NCBI GenBank assembly: GCA_036023115.1
Contig: JAYKKT010000074.1
Coordinates: 13,253,501-13,317,500 of the forward strand
Source of the DNA: Brasenia schreberi
Lineage: Eukaryota; Streptophyta; Magnoliopsida; Nymphaeales; Cabombaceae
Direction of reading: 5' to 3'
DNA: 64,000 nt
The notes below the pieces were generated by a model that saw only the letters and a program-made list of their open reading frames with translations, searched no databases and was not told the origin of the DNA. This document shows, one piece after another, positions 25,736-36,929 of this stretch. Numbering within the stretch: position 1 is the stretch's first letter; the number at the start of each line of letters is the position of its first letter. Both the position numbers and the translations under genes were made by a program.

Positions 25736-26071
25736 TGCTTAAGTATTCTTTATATTTTTTGATGGTATAATATCATTTATAAAATTATTAGGGAGTTTGA
25801 AAAAATATCAAAAACAACTTCATTATATTTGTTTCCCCTAAACAAAGGAAATACATGAATGATATATATATAAACTCGATTCTACCCACCTTTGATATGA
25901 TCATTTGTGTCTACCTATTGCCTTTTAGTAGCAGGAGTGTAATTTTAAAAATTTTAAAGGTATGTATAAAAGATGAGTTACAAAGTTATTATCCTCGTGC
26001 TCTCAAAAAATAATGGTCATATATAAGTGATATAAATGGGCAACGTCAATTGTAGATAAGAGCATGATCCA

Positions 26072-26073
<2 letters not shown>

Positions 26074-26125
<52 letters not shown>

Positions 26126-26142
26126 ATATATATATATGTATG

Positions 26143-26241
<99 letters not shown>

Positions 26242-26254
26242 ATATATATATGTA

Positions 26255-26342
<88 letters not shown>
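26074..26342. repeat. Compound (CT)n-(AT)n-(ATGT)n microsatellite
   Basis: Lies in the intron that splits the U-box, near its donor. A second (AT)n run, 25690-25731, lies in the same intron. Long Tyr-Ile frames here are artefacts of the repeat. Confidence 0.95.
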
Positions 26343-26343
<1 letters not shown>

Positions 26344-26864
26344 GTCTCACACATAAACCTGTGTGATGGGGCACATGAGGCAATCAAGAGGCACCGGAGA
26401 GTTCTCTGGAGTATGATCAACCGTTGATGAGGGAGTTATAGACCTCACGTTATCCAATACCTTCCCGATCTCCATCTCGAGATCAGGCTGCCGCTCGAGA
26501 TCTTCGGAGCAGAACCTTAAACCCAAGTTGGCTAGTTGTAAGGCTTGTATGAAGGGCCAATTTCCAGCTCTTCCGTCTAAGCCGCCTTGCAAGTGAGCAG
26601 GGTCAATATCTTGTTGTGTGTCTCCTGGAACCAAAATCCCTGGCCGGCCCTTAAGTAGCTCTAGGAGCACAACCCCAAATGAATAGATATGTGAGTGTTG
26701 TCTGAAATTGTCAGCAAATCAGTCGGATCCCAAGCTTTTGGATCTGGACTTCTGATGGGAGCACAAAATCCCAAATCCAGTTTTGTGACGAGATTGGCAT
26801 CAAAGAGGATTTGGTAGGCTTCAAATTTCCATAGGCATAGGCTCCATAGTGGATGAACTGGAGT

Positions 26865-27426
26865 TACTTCAAGATTGGATTACTTAATTCCTTCCAATAC
26901 TTTTGATCGATGAACTCATCGAATTGTGTCCTTTTGCATCTATTTTATGACAGTTTGTTATCATTTTCTAATTTCGTGAATAATTTCGCCCCATCATGAT
27001 CTTCAAGGTCATATTTCGGCAGCGATTCTGATCCGGGTCTGCCATGGTATTGGTGGGGATCCATTCAGTATGTCTTAGATTGCCATTTTCCATGTACTCG
27101 TACACCAAAATGACGGGTCCGATGCATTCTCCAATCAGGGTAACGAAGTGTAGATGCTTCATCTTGTATGTGGCTTGAACCGAATAACAAAAAGCTTGTT
27201 CACGAGTAAGTGGAATTGTATTGACGGTTTATGATGCTCACAGGTCCATTATATAGGTGTAGGAGTCATGACTCGTGACAGACAACCTTGAAGTTCATGA
27301 TGGAGCGAAAATATTCACGAAATTAGAAAACGATAACAAACTGTCATAAAACAGATCCAAAAGGACACAATTCGATGAGTTCATCGATCAAATGTATTGG
27401 AAGGAATTAAGTAATCCAATCTTGAA

Positions 27427-27429
<3 letters not shown>
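26865..27429. repeat. 145-bp inverted repeat arms flanking a kinase exon
   Basis: The left arm, 26865-27009, and the reverse complement of 27285-27429 differ at seven of 145 positions. The 275-bp loop holds the kinase exon fragment. The left arm interrupts the kinase reading frame after the RIAAEI motif. The right arm abuts a long (AT)n tract at 27428-27497. Confidence 0.95.
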
Positions 27430-27502
<73 letters not shown>

Positions 27503-28348
27503 GGGGATGTAGACTTAGCACTTACATCTTATTGTTGGAGCATGTTATTTAAAATGCATGAAAAATATTAAAATTATTCTTATTACACTCATGTCACTAC
27601 AAGTAAGACTATATATGTATTGTGTTCTTGTTTAAATGAACCTATTAAAGGCTTAATTTTATATATACTTCAAAAACTTTTGTTTGCTCAAGGCTTTAAA
27701 AATGTATAATTTATCTCACGAGCTGCCAATATTGAAGAAGAGAACGTCCGTACCTCTTCATTGAGCTCGTGCCCACACGGCAAGCTCTCCACATCTATCG
27801 TCTTGATGGCAACTGCTGTGCGACCAATGCTCCCTCTATACACTGTTCCAATTGCTCCTTGCCCGATTCTGAGAATGGGATCGAAGTTGCCGGTGGCCGC
27901 TTCCATATCGGCTAGAGAGAACTGGATCCCTGCGTCGCGGGTGGGAAGCTCCTCTACCTCCTTGACTGCCTCATCCCTTCGCGTCTCTGTCTCCAATTTC
28001 GCATCCCTTTCTTTCTCAACAGACAAGTTTGCAGCCTGCAATTTCTCAAGTGCCTCTGCTAACTCAAGTTTCGCATCCCTGTCTCGCGGATGGGAAGCTC
28101 CTCTACCTCCTTGACTGCCCGGTGATTCTCCGACCCGTCGGGAAATCTTGAGGCACTGTCTTACCGATATCCGACTTCTCCTTTCTTTTCTTGGCACAAT
28201 TCAGTCTTGCTTCCTCTCGCTCATCGTCTTTCGATCCCTCGCCTGACCCAAGTTTTGTTAGGGTATCTCGGAGCTCGTATAGTATCTTCTCTTTAGAGTT
28301 TCTCACTTCTGACATGAAATCATAATTCCTTTTGATAATATAGTTCAT

Positions 28349-29322
28349 TTTCGCTCTTAGCTAGAGTGAGTTAATTCCTTGCTGCAGCACAACTTAATTA
28401 AGATTCCTGCACGGTAAGAATATGGTGACCACATAGTCAGCTTTCTGTTCAATGTATTCAATGCGTGGAAGAGAGCTTCAAAGTTGTCTCCCCTACAGCA
28501 TATTAGCTACATCCTAAACGTACGTTGGGATCAGTGGCGGATCGAGAATTTTTTATGGTGAGGAGCCAACACCCTATTCAGTCATTTAAGGCAGGGTGAA
28601 TATGTATAACAGTCAGGAATTTAATGGGGTCCTATAAAATTTTCATTTGTTTTCAAATGTAAAGTGGGGTGGCCACTCCACCTTGGTTGGGATAAAGAGT
28701 ACAGTAAGCACTGGCTCATTTCGCATGAAGAGTTCATAATATTTTTTCTTTTAATGTTATTTTAATTAAAGTACATCAATCAATACTCTAATAATCAATT
28801 TGACGCTTATGAACTGAAAAAGAATACGAGAACCGGTTCATTTATTTGTGATCGAGTATTCCACCACTCCACAATAGAAAAGCCAAAATCTGGCGTATCT
28901 TAAACTTATTTAAGGTGACAATCCTTCAGAATGATTGCCGTGATGGTTGGAAAGTTGATTCAATCGTTGAGCTTCTCTTTATTCATGTTTCAAATTGAGG
29001 CAGCCTGTCCCTCGATCATTTGGCATCTTCATGTACTAAGATAAGTGTCTTCCCTTCGTCGGTCTTGGTCATGTATGTCTGTATGCTATTTGAGGGTTAA
29101 TGAAGAAGAAATAGAGCTGTAAGTCTTGCTTGGTCATGTGTGTTGTCCTTTTGCTCATGAAAAGACTGGCTATTTTGAATATGTCACTACCAATGACAAC
29201 ATCATGAGTTCGTGTTACAGATTACATTGCCACACGCAAACGTATATATATATATATGTATGTATGTATATGGCAGCATTCACCCATTAAATCACCTTTT
29301 ATATTCAACACTTGAAGTTAGC

Positions 29323-29393
<71 letters not shown>

Positions 29394-31115
29394 AGGTGAA
29401 AATTCATTAATATTTCTTTTTCCTTCTCAACAAATTGAACTATTCTCAAATTTGTTTAAGGTTGGGATTTATTCAAAACATTCTCGGGGTCTTCTCTTTT
29501 CTCTTCTTGCAAGCTAAAGGTGGTGATTCGAAAGAAATATTTTAAACTTTCCCCTCTTCTTTGAACGGTAAATGTTTGCAATTGGTGTGAAAATGCCTGA
29601 TGCGGACATACGGCAAAAGGGCGTATCCATCAACTCAAGGAATTGTTGGGGTAATTTCAGATACCAAAGATCAGGGACATAAATTTGGGTACACACACAT
29701 ATAGGTAGAGGCTGTTTCCGGAACTTGGCAAGTATCGGATGATAGGACAATAACAAAAAACATATCTGTAAATTGTAATGCATGAGCTTTTGAAACAACC
29801 GGGAAACATTTCAATCATGAAGATGCGTCAAGCACGATCTGTTTCAATATGAATACTACACCAATACTTGCTTTTTTCAGATCGTTGTGCGACTCCTGGT
29901 GCCTTCGTCTTAGAGGAGAGGCCTACTTTCTAAAGCCAAACTGCATTGCCTTATCATCATCGTGCTGCAACTCCAGACATTTTCAACACCCATCTCTAGG
30001 AGTTTGCTGAACACCTTTGTCTGTCTGTCTCTCTCTCAAAACTCAATTTCTTTTGACTTTGCAAAGATAACATGGATAGAGAATATATAAACGGGGATGA
30101 CGGGCACTATCCATCTTGTTTTCAGAAAAACAGCCCGATATTTTCACCATATATAATGCAAATTCATACATGGGAATTTCATATTTCAACTTGGTGTCTC
30201 ATCCATTGTGTGTCATACTAAGGTCCCAGATTGACAATAGTCTTCATGTGTGCGTACGTGCGTGTGTGTCCGATCAAGCACTTTTTAAAGTGATGGATAG
30301 TATTTCCTAGCATTAAGTCACATTAAAAAACTCCTTCACGCTCTGCACGAAGAAAACCAGGCCAATTGTTGAAATGTCAATGTTCATTGTTAATCCGCAG
30401 TACAGTTTGGTCACATAACTAAATCTCGGCATGCACTTCAATGTTTATATTCTCAGTTATGAATCTAAATTAAGAGAAAAGGTCAATTGGAATTTGTTAA
30501 ACAGGACCTGTAATCTGTAGTCCTTTCTTTCCACGCTTTATTTTATCATATCGTGATCCGCTCTCGATTCCCTCCCCGCACGAAATAAAAAGTCATGAGG
30601 CTCCACTCAATCTCATCATGTGAGATTCATGGAGATCTATGGTAAAGATTGAACGACTCCTTTTAGAGGTATTTTAGTAATAGGTTTTAACAGATTTTAT
30701 AATATCGAGTGCCAAACTCTTATTTTCCTTACAGTATTTTTGAACAAGTTTCTGGATGACAATAAAGGTTATTGATGATATTGATCTTGATGATATCGAT
30801 ATTGATGGAATCAATGACATAGCTGTTAACCATGCCGAATGTGCTAAACTGAAAGAATAATATTAGAAAAACCACTTATTTCAATGGTTGGTAAATTACA
30901 TACATATTAGTTTCCCCACCTTAAAAATTTTGTAGCCCATGGTGATGCCGTGTGGGGGATAATAGTGGGGTATTTGCCACTGCAAAGACTTTTTCTAAAT
31001 CGACGACTGAACAAAATCACTTCTGAACCATTGAAATGAGTTTCAGACTTCCTTTTTGAGAGTTGAAGCTACTGAAATTGTTTTTCCACCGTTATACAGA
31101 CCATCATATCACCGC

Positions 31116-31192
<77 letters not shown>

Positions 31193-32896
31193 TGTGTGCA
31201 TGTGTGTGTTCACGTATACACACCCATACATATCTCTCTGTGTGTGTCCAAGTTCAGTTCGATATATAATTACCTAACCATTGGTTGATGGTTTGAATGC
31301 AGTTGGATGCATTTGAATATTCGTCTGCGATCTCCCTTTCTTATGTCTTTTTAAAAGTATTCTATGAATTAAAATCTCTGGCCACCTGATGTAACTCGCT
31401 GACCGACAACCTTGCCAACTCTTTAAGATGGAAAAATCCATGCTTGAGGAGATTAAGTGGGTTTGATTCACGAAATGAGAAGCATACGACTTGAAGCAGG
31501 GATCCACAATTGCAGGTCTTCATCCTTGGTGACCAAGTTATAAGTTTTACAAATTGATGCCTTGGTACTTATGATTTATTAGAACCTGTTTATCTTTATC
31601 CAATTCCAACGGAATTATAAATTGAAGTATGGCTAAAAGCAAGAAATTAACAGGCGCTGTGTGAATGCCTCTTATTGATGAGTTGATGTCCTTGTATATA
31701 TATATATCCAGCATTGCATATCAAATGCTTTTGTGAAATTGGGAAGTTCATCTGCTCTGCGTTTGGTTTGCCGTATATGTTGCATTTCCCCTCTTCTAAA
31801 CCATGAATTGTTTTTAAACAAGTTTAAAATCTGTCTCTTAACCTTAAGTATATAGTTCATTTTCCACGATATAAGCTTAATCTACTTGTGAATTCTAGTT
31901 TTCTGCTTGTATATTATTTGCTAATAGGTAGTAATTCACATGGAACCAAATTATTTTTTGAATCGTTCATAATACAACCCCATGCATGAATAAGCTACAG
32001 TAAAATTCTACTGCTGTGGATCTTACTCTATAAGTTGACAGTTTTGGATCATAACAGGCAATGCCGTCATGCTTTCTGAAGATCATTTTTTCTCAGTTTC
32101 TTTCACAGAGGGCATTGAATCTAAACTCATGATTTGAATTGAAGTTTGGCATGAGGACAAACAGCAAGATGCTACCCTTTTGAGTAATGACTTTGTTATA
32201 TATATAGTTATATATATATGTGTGTGTGTGTGTTTCATCAAAAGGACAATTGAGCGATACTTGTGGCATCAGCAATATATATATATATATAAGGAGATAG
32301 AAAGAAGGTGGAGGATAGAGACCATTAATATGCTCGCTCTATTCCTGTCAATCTCAACCATAAGATTAAGTCACATATAGGGGTTTGAGATTGAAAAACA
32401 AGTAAAAGGTACACGGGACCAAACAAGTACCTCACAAGTAGGGTATGAACTTTTTTATTTTTATTTTTCAATCTTTACTTTTCCTTGGAGTTATCGCTCT
32501 TATTGAATAAACTTTGTATACAAATGAATGGTTTGTATGCTCTCTCTCTTTCTCTCTATATGTTATATAAAAGCTTGTAACCATGCAACTTTTCACTTCT
32601 TGAACTTTCCTAACATGATATAAGTAAGCAAGAAAGTTATGTACGCAACTTCCAATATAACCAAGAAAATTAATAGAACCCATTCACATACAGAAATACA
32701 TACCTTGAGTCCGCATATTTACCTCCTTATTTACACGTCCTGAATAATGTCGAAAAAACGTCCTCACATTTCAACCAATATAATATAATATGTCCTAACC
32801 ATATCATTGCATGAAATAATTTGTTGGGGTTTGTTTCCTTTGTGGAAGGCCCTTCACATTTTCTATGATCTTCACATTTCTTGTTGCCGAATCATT
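28349..32896. other. Intergenic DNA with microsatellites
   Basis: Contains (AT)n at 29323-29389 and 31115-31135, (TG)n at 31136-31250, and a GAT-rich stretch at 30755-30820. A block starting GATCAGTGGCGGATCGAGAA (28529) resembles the ends of plant MITEs, but no matching inverted end was found. I searched the minus strand for the missing USP exons of the U-box gene (motifs IWFICKG, LVMG) and saw none. Confidence 0.5.
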
Positions 32897-33634
32897 TCAT
32901 TCAGAACGCCGGGGAACATTTGTTTCGCATATATTGTATGTTGCACCTTGTTGTGAGCCACCATAGTTGACGATTCGACGAGTAGTTGCTGCCGTGGAAG
33001 CAGATCTCTTTTTCTGTAAGAAATTTGTGCTCTCACCTTCAGCTTTGCGGCGAACCAGGGTTTGCACTTCCTACATAATAAGAAACAAAGGAAATTAATT
33101 AAGATTATAAGCACAACTGAATCAATTTAACAAAAAAATTAAAAAAATATGAATATGCATAAATGCGTGGTTTAACACACACACAAAGAAAAGAAGGCCC
33201 GCGGCATGGGCCCACCTAGAGGGAAACTCATTGGCAACAGTTGTGCGCACAGCCATCGGCAAAAACAAACAATTACCTTAATTCAAACTCTATGGTGAGA
33301 TATGCATGATCTGTTCAGGTAAATGCATGGTTTAGGTTACCCGTTTCGGGTTCACAATAAGCAGTTTTACGGTAATTGCAAAATTCTACTGCTTCCCGTC
33401 AGAGTCACTTCTTTCCCCAGCTTGATCTCGTTCACAACGTCAGTTTAGTCGAGCAAGACCCCCAACTATAATCTCTCTCTCTCTCTGGGATAATAAGCAA
33501 ACCTCAGTTGGACGGCGTGGATAGGTGTTCACGGACTGTTTTTGAAGGCGATTCTGCACAGTGCGAATTGTTGCTCGACTTATTTCTCGTTGTGGATTGG
33601 CGGATTGGCAATGAGAGTGGGAGTCCCCAACATT
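32897..33634 (-). CDS. Candidate two-exon 3' end of an unknown gene
   Basis: I do not recognise this. On minus, exon 33634-33503 (132 nt) has an acceptor ATGCAG and donor GTTTGC. Exon 33070-32897 (174 nt) has an acceptor ATGTAG and ends in TGA. They join in frame into 101 codons. The product would be basic and Ser/Thr/Gln-rich, with EVQTLVRRKAEGE and IVNYGGSQQG as its most regular parts. A further exon-like piece at 33983-33914 (FDTDGCSVAKLNG) has good splice sites but does not join in phase. It could be a real gene end, a decayed gene or chance. Confidence 0.25.
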
Positions 33635-36039
33635 CTGCATTTGCACCTCTCTTTTTTCATACAAAGGAGGGAGGGGTGACAGCCTGATAAATATTACGTA
33701 TCCATCACTTAGAGACATGGTTTGCACTCGAAAAATCAACTGGTGGATGTAACAAGATGAACCAAAAGAGGAAATTACATATACGGCAGATGCAATGGGT
33801 ATAAAAATGGTAAGGATGTCTGTCCTCTGCCATCATGCAGCAGCGTTGCATAGTCGATGGCGTCTTTAGATAATTGCAAATCAATTAGCATCAGACACCA
33901 AAAAAGTACATACCGTCCATGATTTGGCTTCTTGATGGAGCTCCCGTTAAGCTTCGCTACAGAACAGCCGTCTGTATCAAAAACTGCAAAATAAACGCAC
34001 GTATCATTTGCACCCCTGGTTAAGTTTTCTCTGTATTTTGATTGTTTCTGCCTCAGATGAAAAGTTTCTGATAATCTCAACTGAATTGTACAGTTATCAA
34101 TTTATTCCACTTTCTAAAGAAGTTTAACTCAGATTGGGATTATGAAGTCGACTTGCCACCGGTGCTGCCAACCTTTCAGAAGTTTTCGACATTAGAATCC
34201 ATTAGCTCTTCGGTTTGATGAACTTCAGTTATTATCACTATTTTGTCTGAATTATTCCTTTCAGAAACCTAATAAAAAAATGTCCATAGAACATCTAATA
34301 ATGAATCTGTCAAAACCATTATATACATATATATGTATATGTGTGTGTACAGGTACATATACATGTAAATGTGAGAGAGAATGAAATTCTGTTCTGTTAC
34401 GCAGAATAGCTCACGTCCATTTGGTTATCTTGCCGACGAAAGAAGAATAGAAATATCTGTACTAGAAGGAGACATTTTTCTTGATGACTAAGGAGATTGC
34501 GGTCTGACAGTTGACAGTACTGGTCAACCATCATCGTAACCAGGAGCATTCTACTTCTAGGACCCCAACAAATCAGGCAAAATACAGAATCTTGAGAAAA
34601 TCTGAGTTTTACAGAAATCGAGTTTTACCATCAAGGGATGTATAAATCAATCCAAACCCAATGGAAAAACGACGTATTATACCAACAGAACATTTTGAAA
34701 GATAAGGCCCCCTATTCTAATAAATCCACTTCACTGGATCTTAAGAGAAACAGTTTATGTCAAGCATGAGTATTCGCCCTTTTCTGCGACGCTTTTATCA
34801 GCCAAAGCCTGGTGAAACGCTGCCTCTTCCCCTTTATTTTATTTGAGATGCATATATATTCCATTTATAGTACTGTAGATGGTGGAGGATCAGCCTAAAA
34901 CCAGCTTGACCAAAAAACCTGAAACATTTCAATAGGACTCGTAAAACGATTTCATCCAGCATTCGAAACCAAATCTTCCATCGCCAACGACTTTCAGGGG
35001 CGATCAAACTTTAGAAGGAGCACATCTCATGAACTATATAAGTCAGCCATTCAAAAAGCAAGGACTTAGTCATATGACGATGTTCAGAATAGGTTTATTC
35101 CAACTGTTGAACAGCCGGAATATCTCGTACTATACACAATTGTTTTTCCAACAGTTGAAATAAACCTATTTTTTAGTAGTGACTGGTGTTCGTATCTACG
35201 CATGCAGAGATATACAAAAAGAGAGGCAGAACCAGAGAAAGAACAACATATAGTATGAGGAAATACAACAAAGCTGTACCTGAAATAAAGATAAACTCCT
35301 TATGTATGACACGCTTTCATGGGGAGAGATCCATGCGAATAGAACTACAACAAAATGGAAGGAAAAGGTAAGAGAATGTAAAAGCAGGCAATAGCAATCT
35401 GAAGAACAGATTGAAGGAGTCTCTCTCTCTCTTATTGGAGATGAGAGGAAATCTTTCGAACATGGCTTACACACGTGGGTCCATGGTAAGATGGGGAATG
35501 CATCTTAATTTTCCTGCCTGGGAGACTCCACATGTAACGCAACGCATTGGCAGTTTGGTAAGCTTTGCACACAATGCCTCACATGTAGAGTCATTTATTT
35601 TATTACAGTTTAGAGTTTATCGTTAACAATCAATGGCAAATGGGAAGCAAAACTCTGTTGGGTAACGGGTCATGGTCAGGCTTTGAGATGCCAACAAAAC
35701 AATTACTTCCGAGTTAATATTTGAAATCATTACTTTCCTGTTTAGCTTCCATCTTGAAGACGTCACTGTTGAGTATGGCGTCATAAGATGGAAGCGAGTC
35801 CGATACCTTGGCTGTGCATATTATTCAGTAACCTTAGGCCCTGCTTGTAAAAGAAGAAATAAATAATTTGGCTTCCAATCTTGGGGATTTTCATATGAAT
35901 CTCAAGCTAGTCTGTGAGTCTGATCTAATGGTTCATTCTTGTTCGGCACACACTAGCAGAGGAGATATGACTCTACCTGCTGGCTAAGGAGTCGACTTAA
36001 AACCAGTTCGAAGTCGAAAGTTAGGAGTTTTCATGGACG
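33635..36039. other. Intergenic DNA, little recognisable
   Basis: Apart from the exon-like piece at 33914-33983 and the foldback at 35088-35170, I see only short chance frames and a small ATAC/GTGT repeat at 34320-34370. Confidence 0.5.
35088..35170. repeat. Small foldback (MITE-like)
   Basis: AATAGGTTTATTCCAACTGT at 35088 and its near-perfect reverse complement at 35149-35170 form 22-bp arms (21 of 22 match) around 39 bp. A related half (TATTTATTCCAACTGTTAG) occurs at about 19163. Confidence 0.7.
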
Positions 36040-36345
36040 GTTCTTAACGAGCTGGGTGGTTTCAACCGAAACCCTAGAACCAGCTAAAACCCAAAACCAA
36101 GCCCGATACCGGGGTTCACACGATCCGATTTTGGTTTCACCTTTTACAAAACCAGAACCAAAGTATTTTTTCTTATCAAATGTAATTTTTTAATAAAATT
36201 ACTGGTTACAAAAAGTTTCGAAGTCAAACCAAAGTCGACTCAAAACCAACGGTTTCAAAACTGAAACCGACATTCAGCGGGTTCAATTATAATTCCAAAT
36301 TTCGGTTTACCCAAAACGAGACATAGACAATGTCCATGTATATAT
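36040..36345. repeat. Dispersed repeat, copy 1 (AAACCAGAACC family)
   Basis: Shares ordered blocks with 52800-53045: AAACCAGAACCA, a T/A-rich run ending AAAATTACTGGTTAC, then TTCGGTTTACCC and ACAAGACAT-type sequence. It is non-coding and ends in (CT)n(AT)n at 36362-36410. Confidence 0.75.
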
Positions 36346-36361
36346 AAGAAGAAGCCGCAAC

Positions 36362-36408
<47 letters not shown>

Positions 36409-36929
36409 AGTGATAGTCCAATTTTTTTTAAAGATGGGTTTACTCCGAGTTAATTGTTACTGAAGAATACATTTTATAGCTTTCACCAAGTTAATTTTCA
36501 TTTTTTCAGTTTAAAGTGGAGGATTTTTGAGAACTTTTGAAATTTTCAAAGATGTTAACCTCCCTTCTCTCTCTCTAAAAAACAAGAAGATTTCAACCTC
36601 CCGTATTTATTTCTTTGGAACTTTTCATCACAATTGAAAAAGGGAAAAGTTTTAACTAAATATCTTGAAAAGAATCACGAAAAAAATTATTGGTTTTTTC
36701 TACAAAAAGAAAAGCGGTGGCTTTTTGAGGCCGCCAAATCCTCGGGGTATAATCACAGCACACGTACGTTATCCTCCTGACTGCAGCCAGCGCTTGAACG
36801 TTGCCCCCGTGCCCTCCACATATTCCACTGGGTAAAACAATAGCGAAACCGAAGGCTTTAAAATCCAAAACAGAGGAGTGTAAATCCGACTCGTCCTGAG
36901 AGAATCGACCGGACGGTGTATTGCCGGAG

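Larger units (their letters stand above)
25214..28348 (-). pseudogene. Decayed U-box kinase gene (pseudokinase with intact split U-box)
   Basis: Order on minus: a charged coiled-coil segment (about 28348-27950) with a short internal duplication and frame switch; an N-lobe (FSLADMEAATGNF, IGQGAIGTVYRG, VAIK) ending at a donor at 27753; then MKHLHFVTLIGE and LVYEYMENGNL at 27162-27070. The kinase is next broken by a 145-bp inverted-repeat arm. A C-lobe with at least three frame breaks follows (YGNLKP in place of HRDLKP, LDLGF in place of DFG, then SFGVVLLELLKG), down to [11 protein letters not shown], ending at 26359. A 962-bp GT-AG intron full of (AT)n leads to the last exon, 25396-25214, with EIMNDPHFAADGYTYEKEE and a normal U-box end. 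The U-box would recruit an E2 in ubiquitination. No USP domain was found upstream. It converges on the intact kinase at 12353-18800. Confidence 0.8.

Noticed and set aside
28529..28700. MITE or hAT end beginning CAGTGGCGGATC
   Set aside because: No matching inverted end or target duplication was found nearby.
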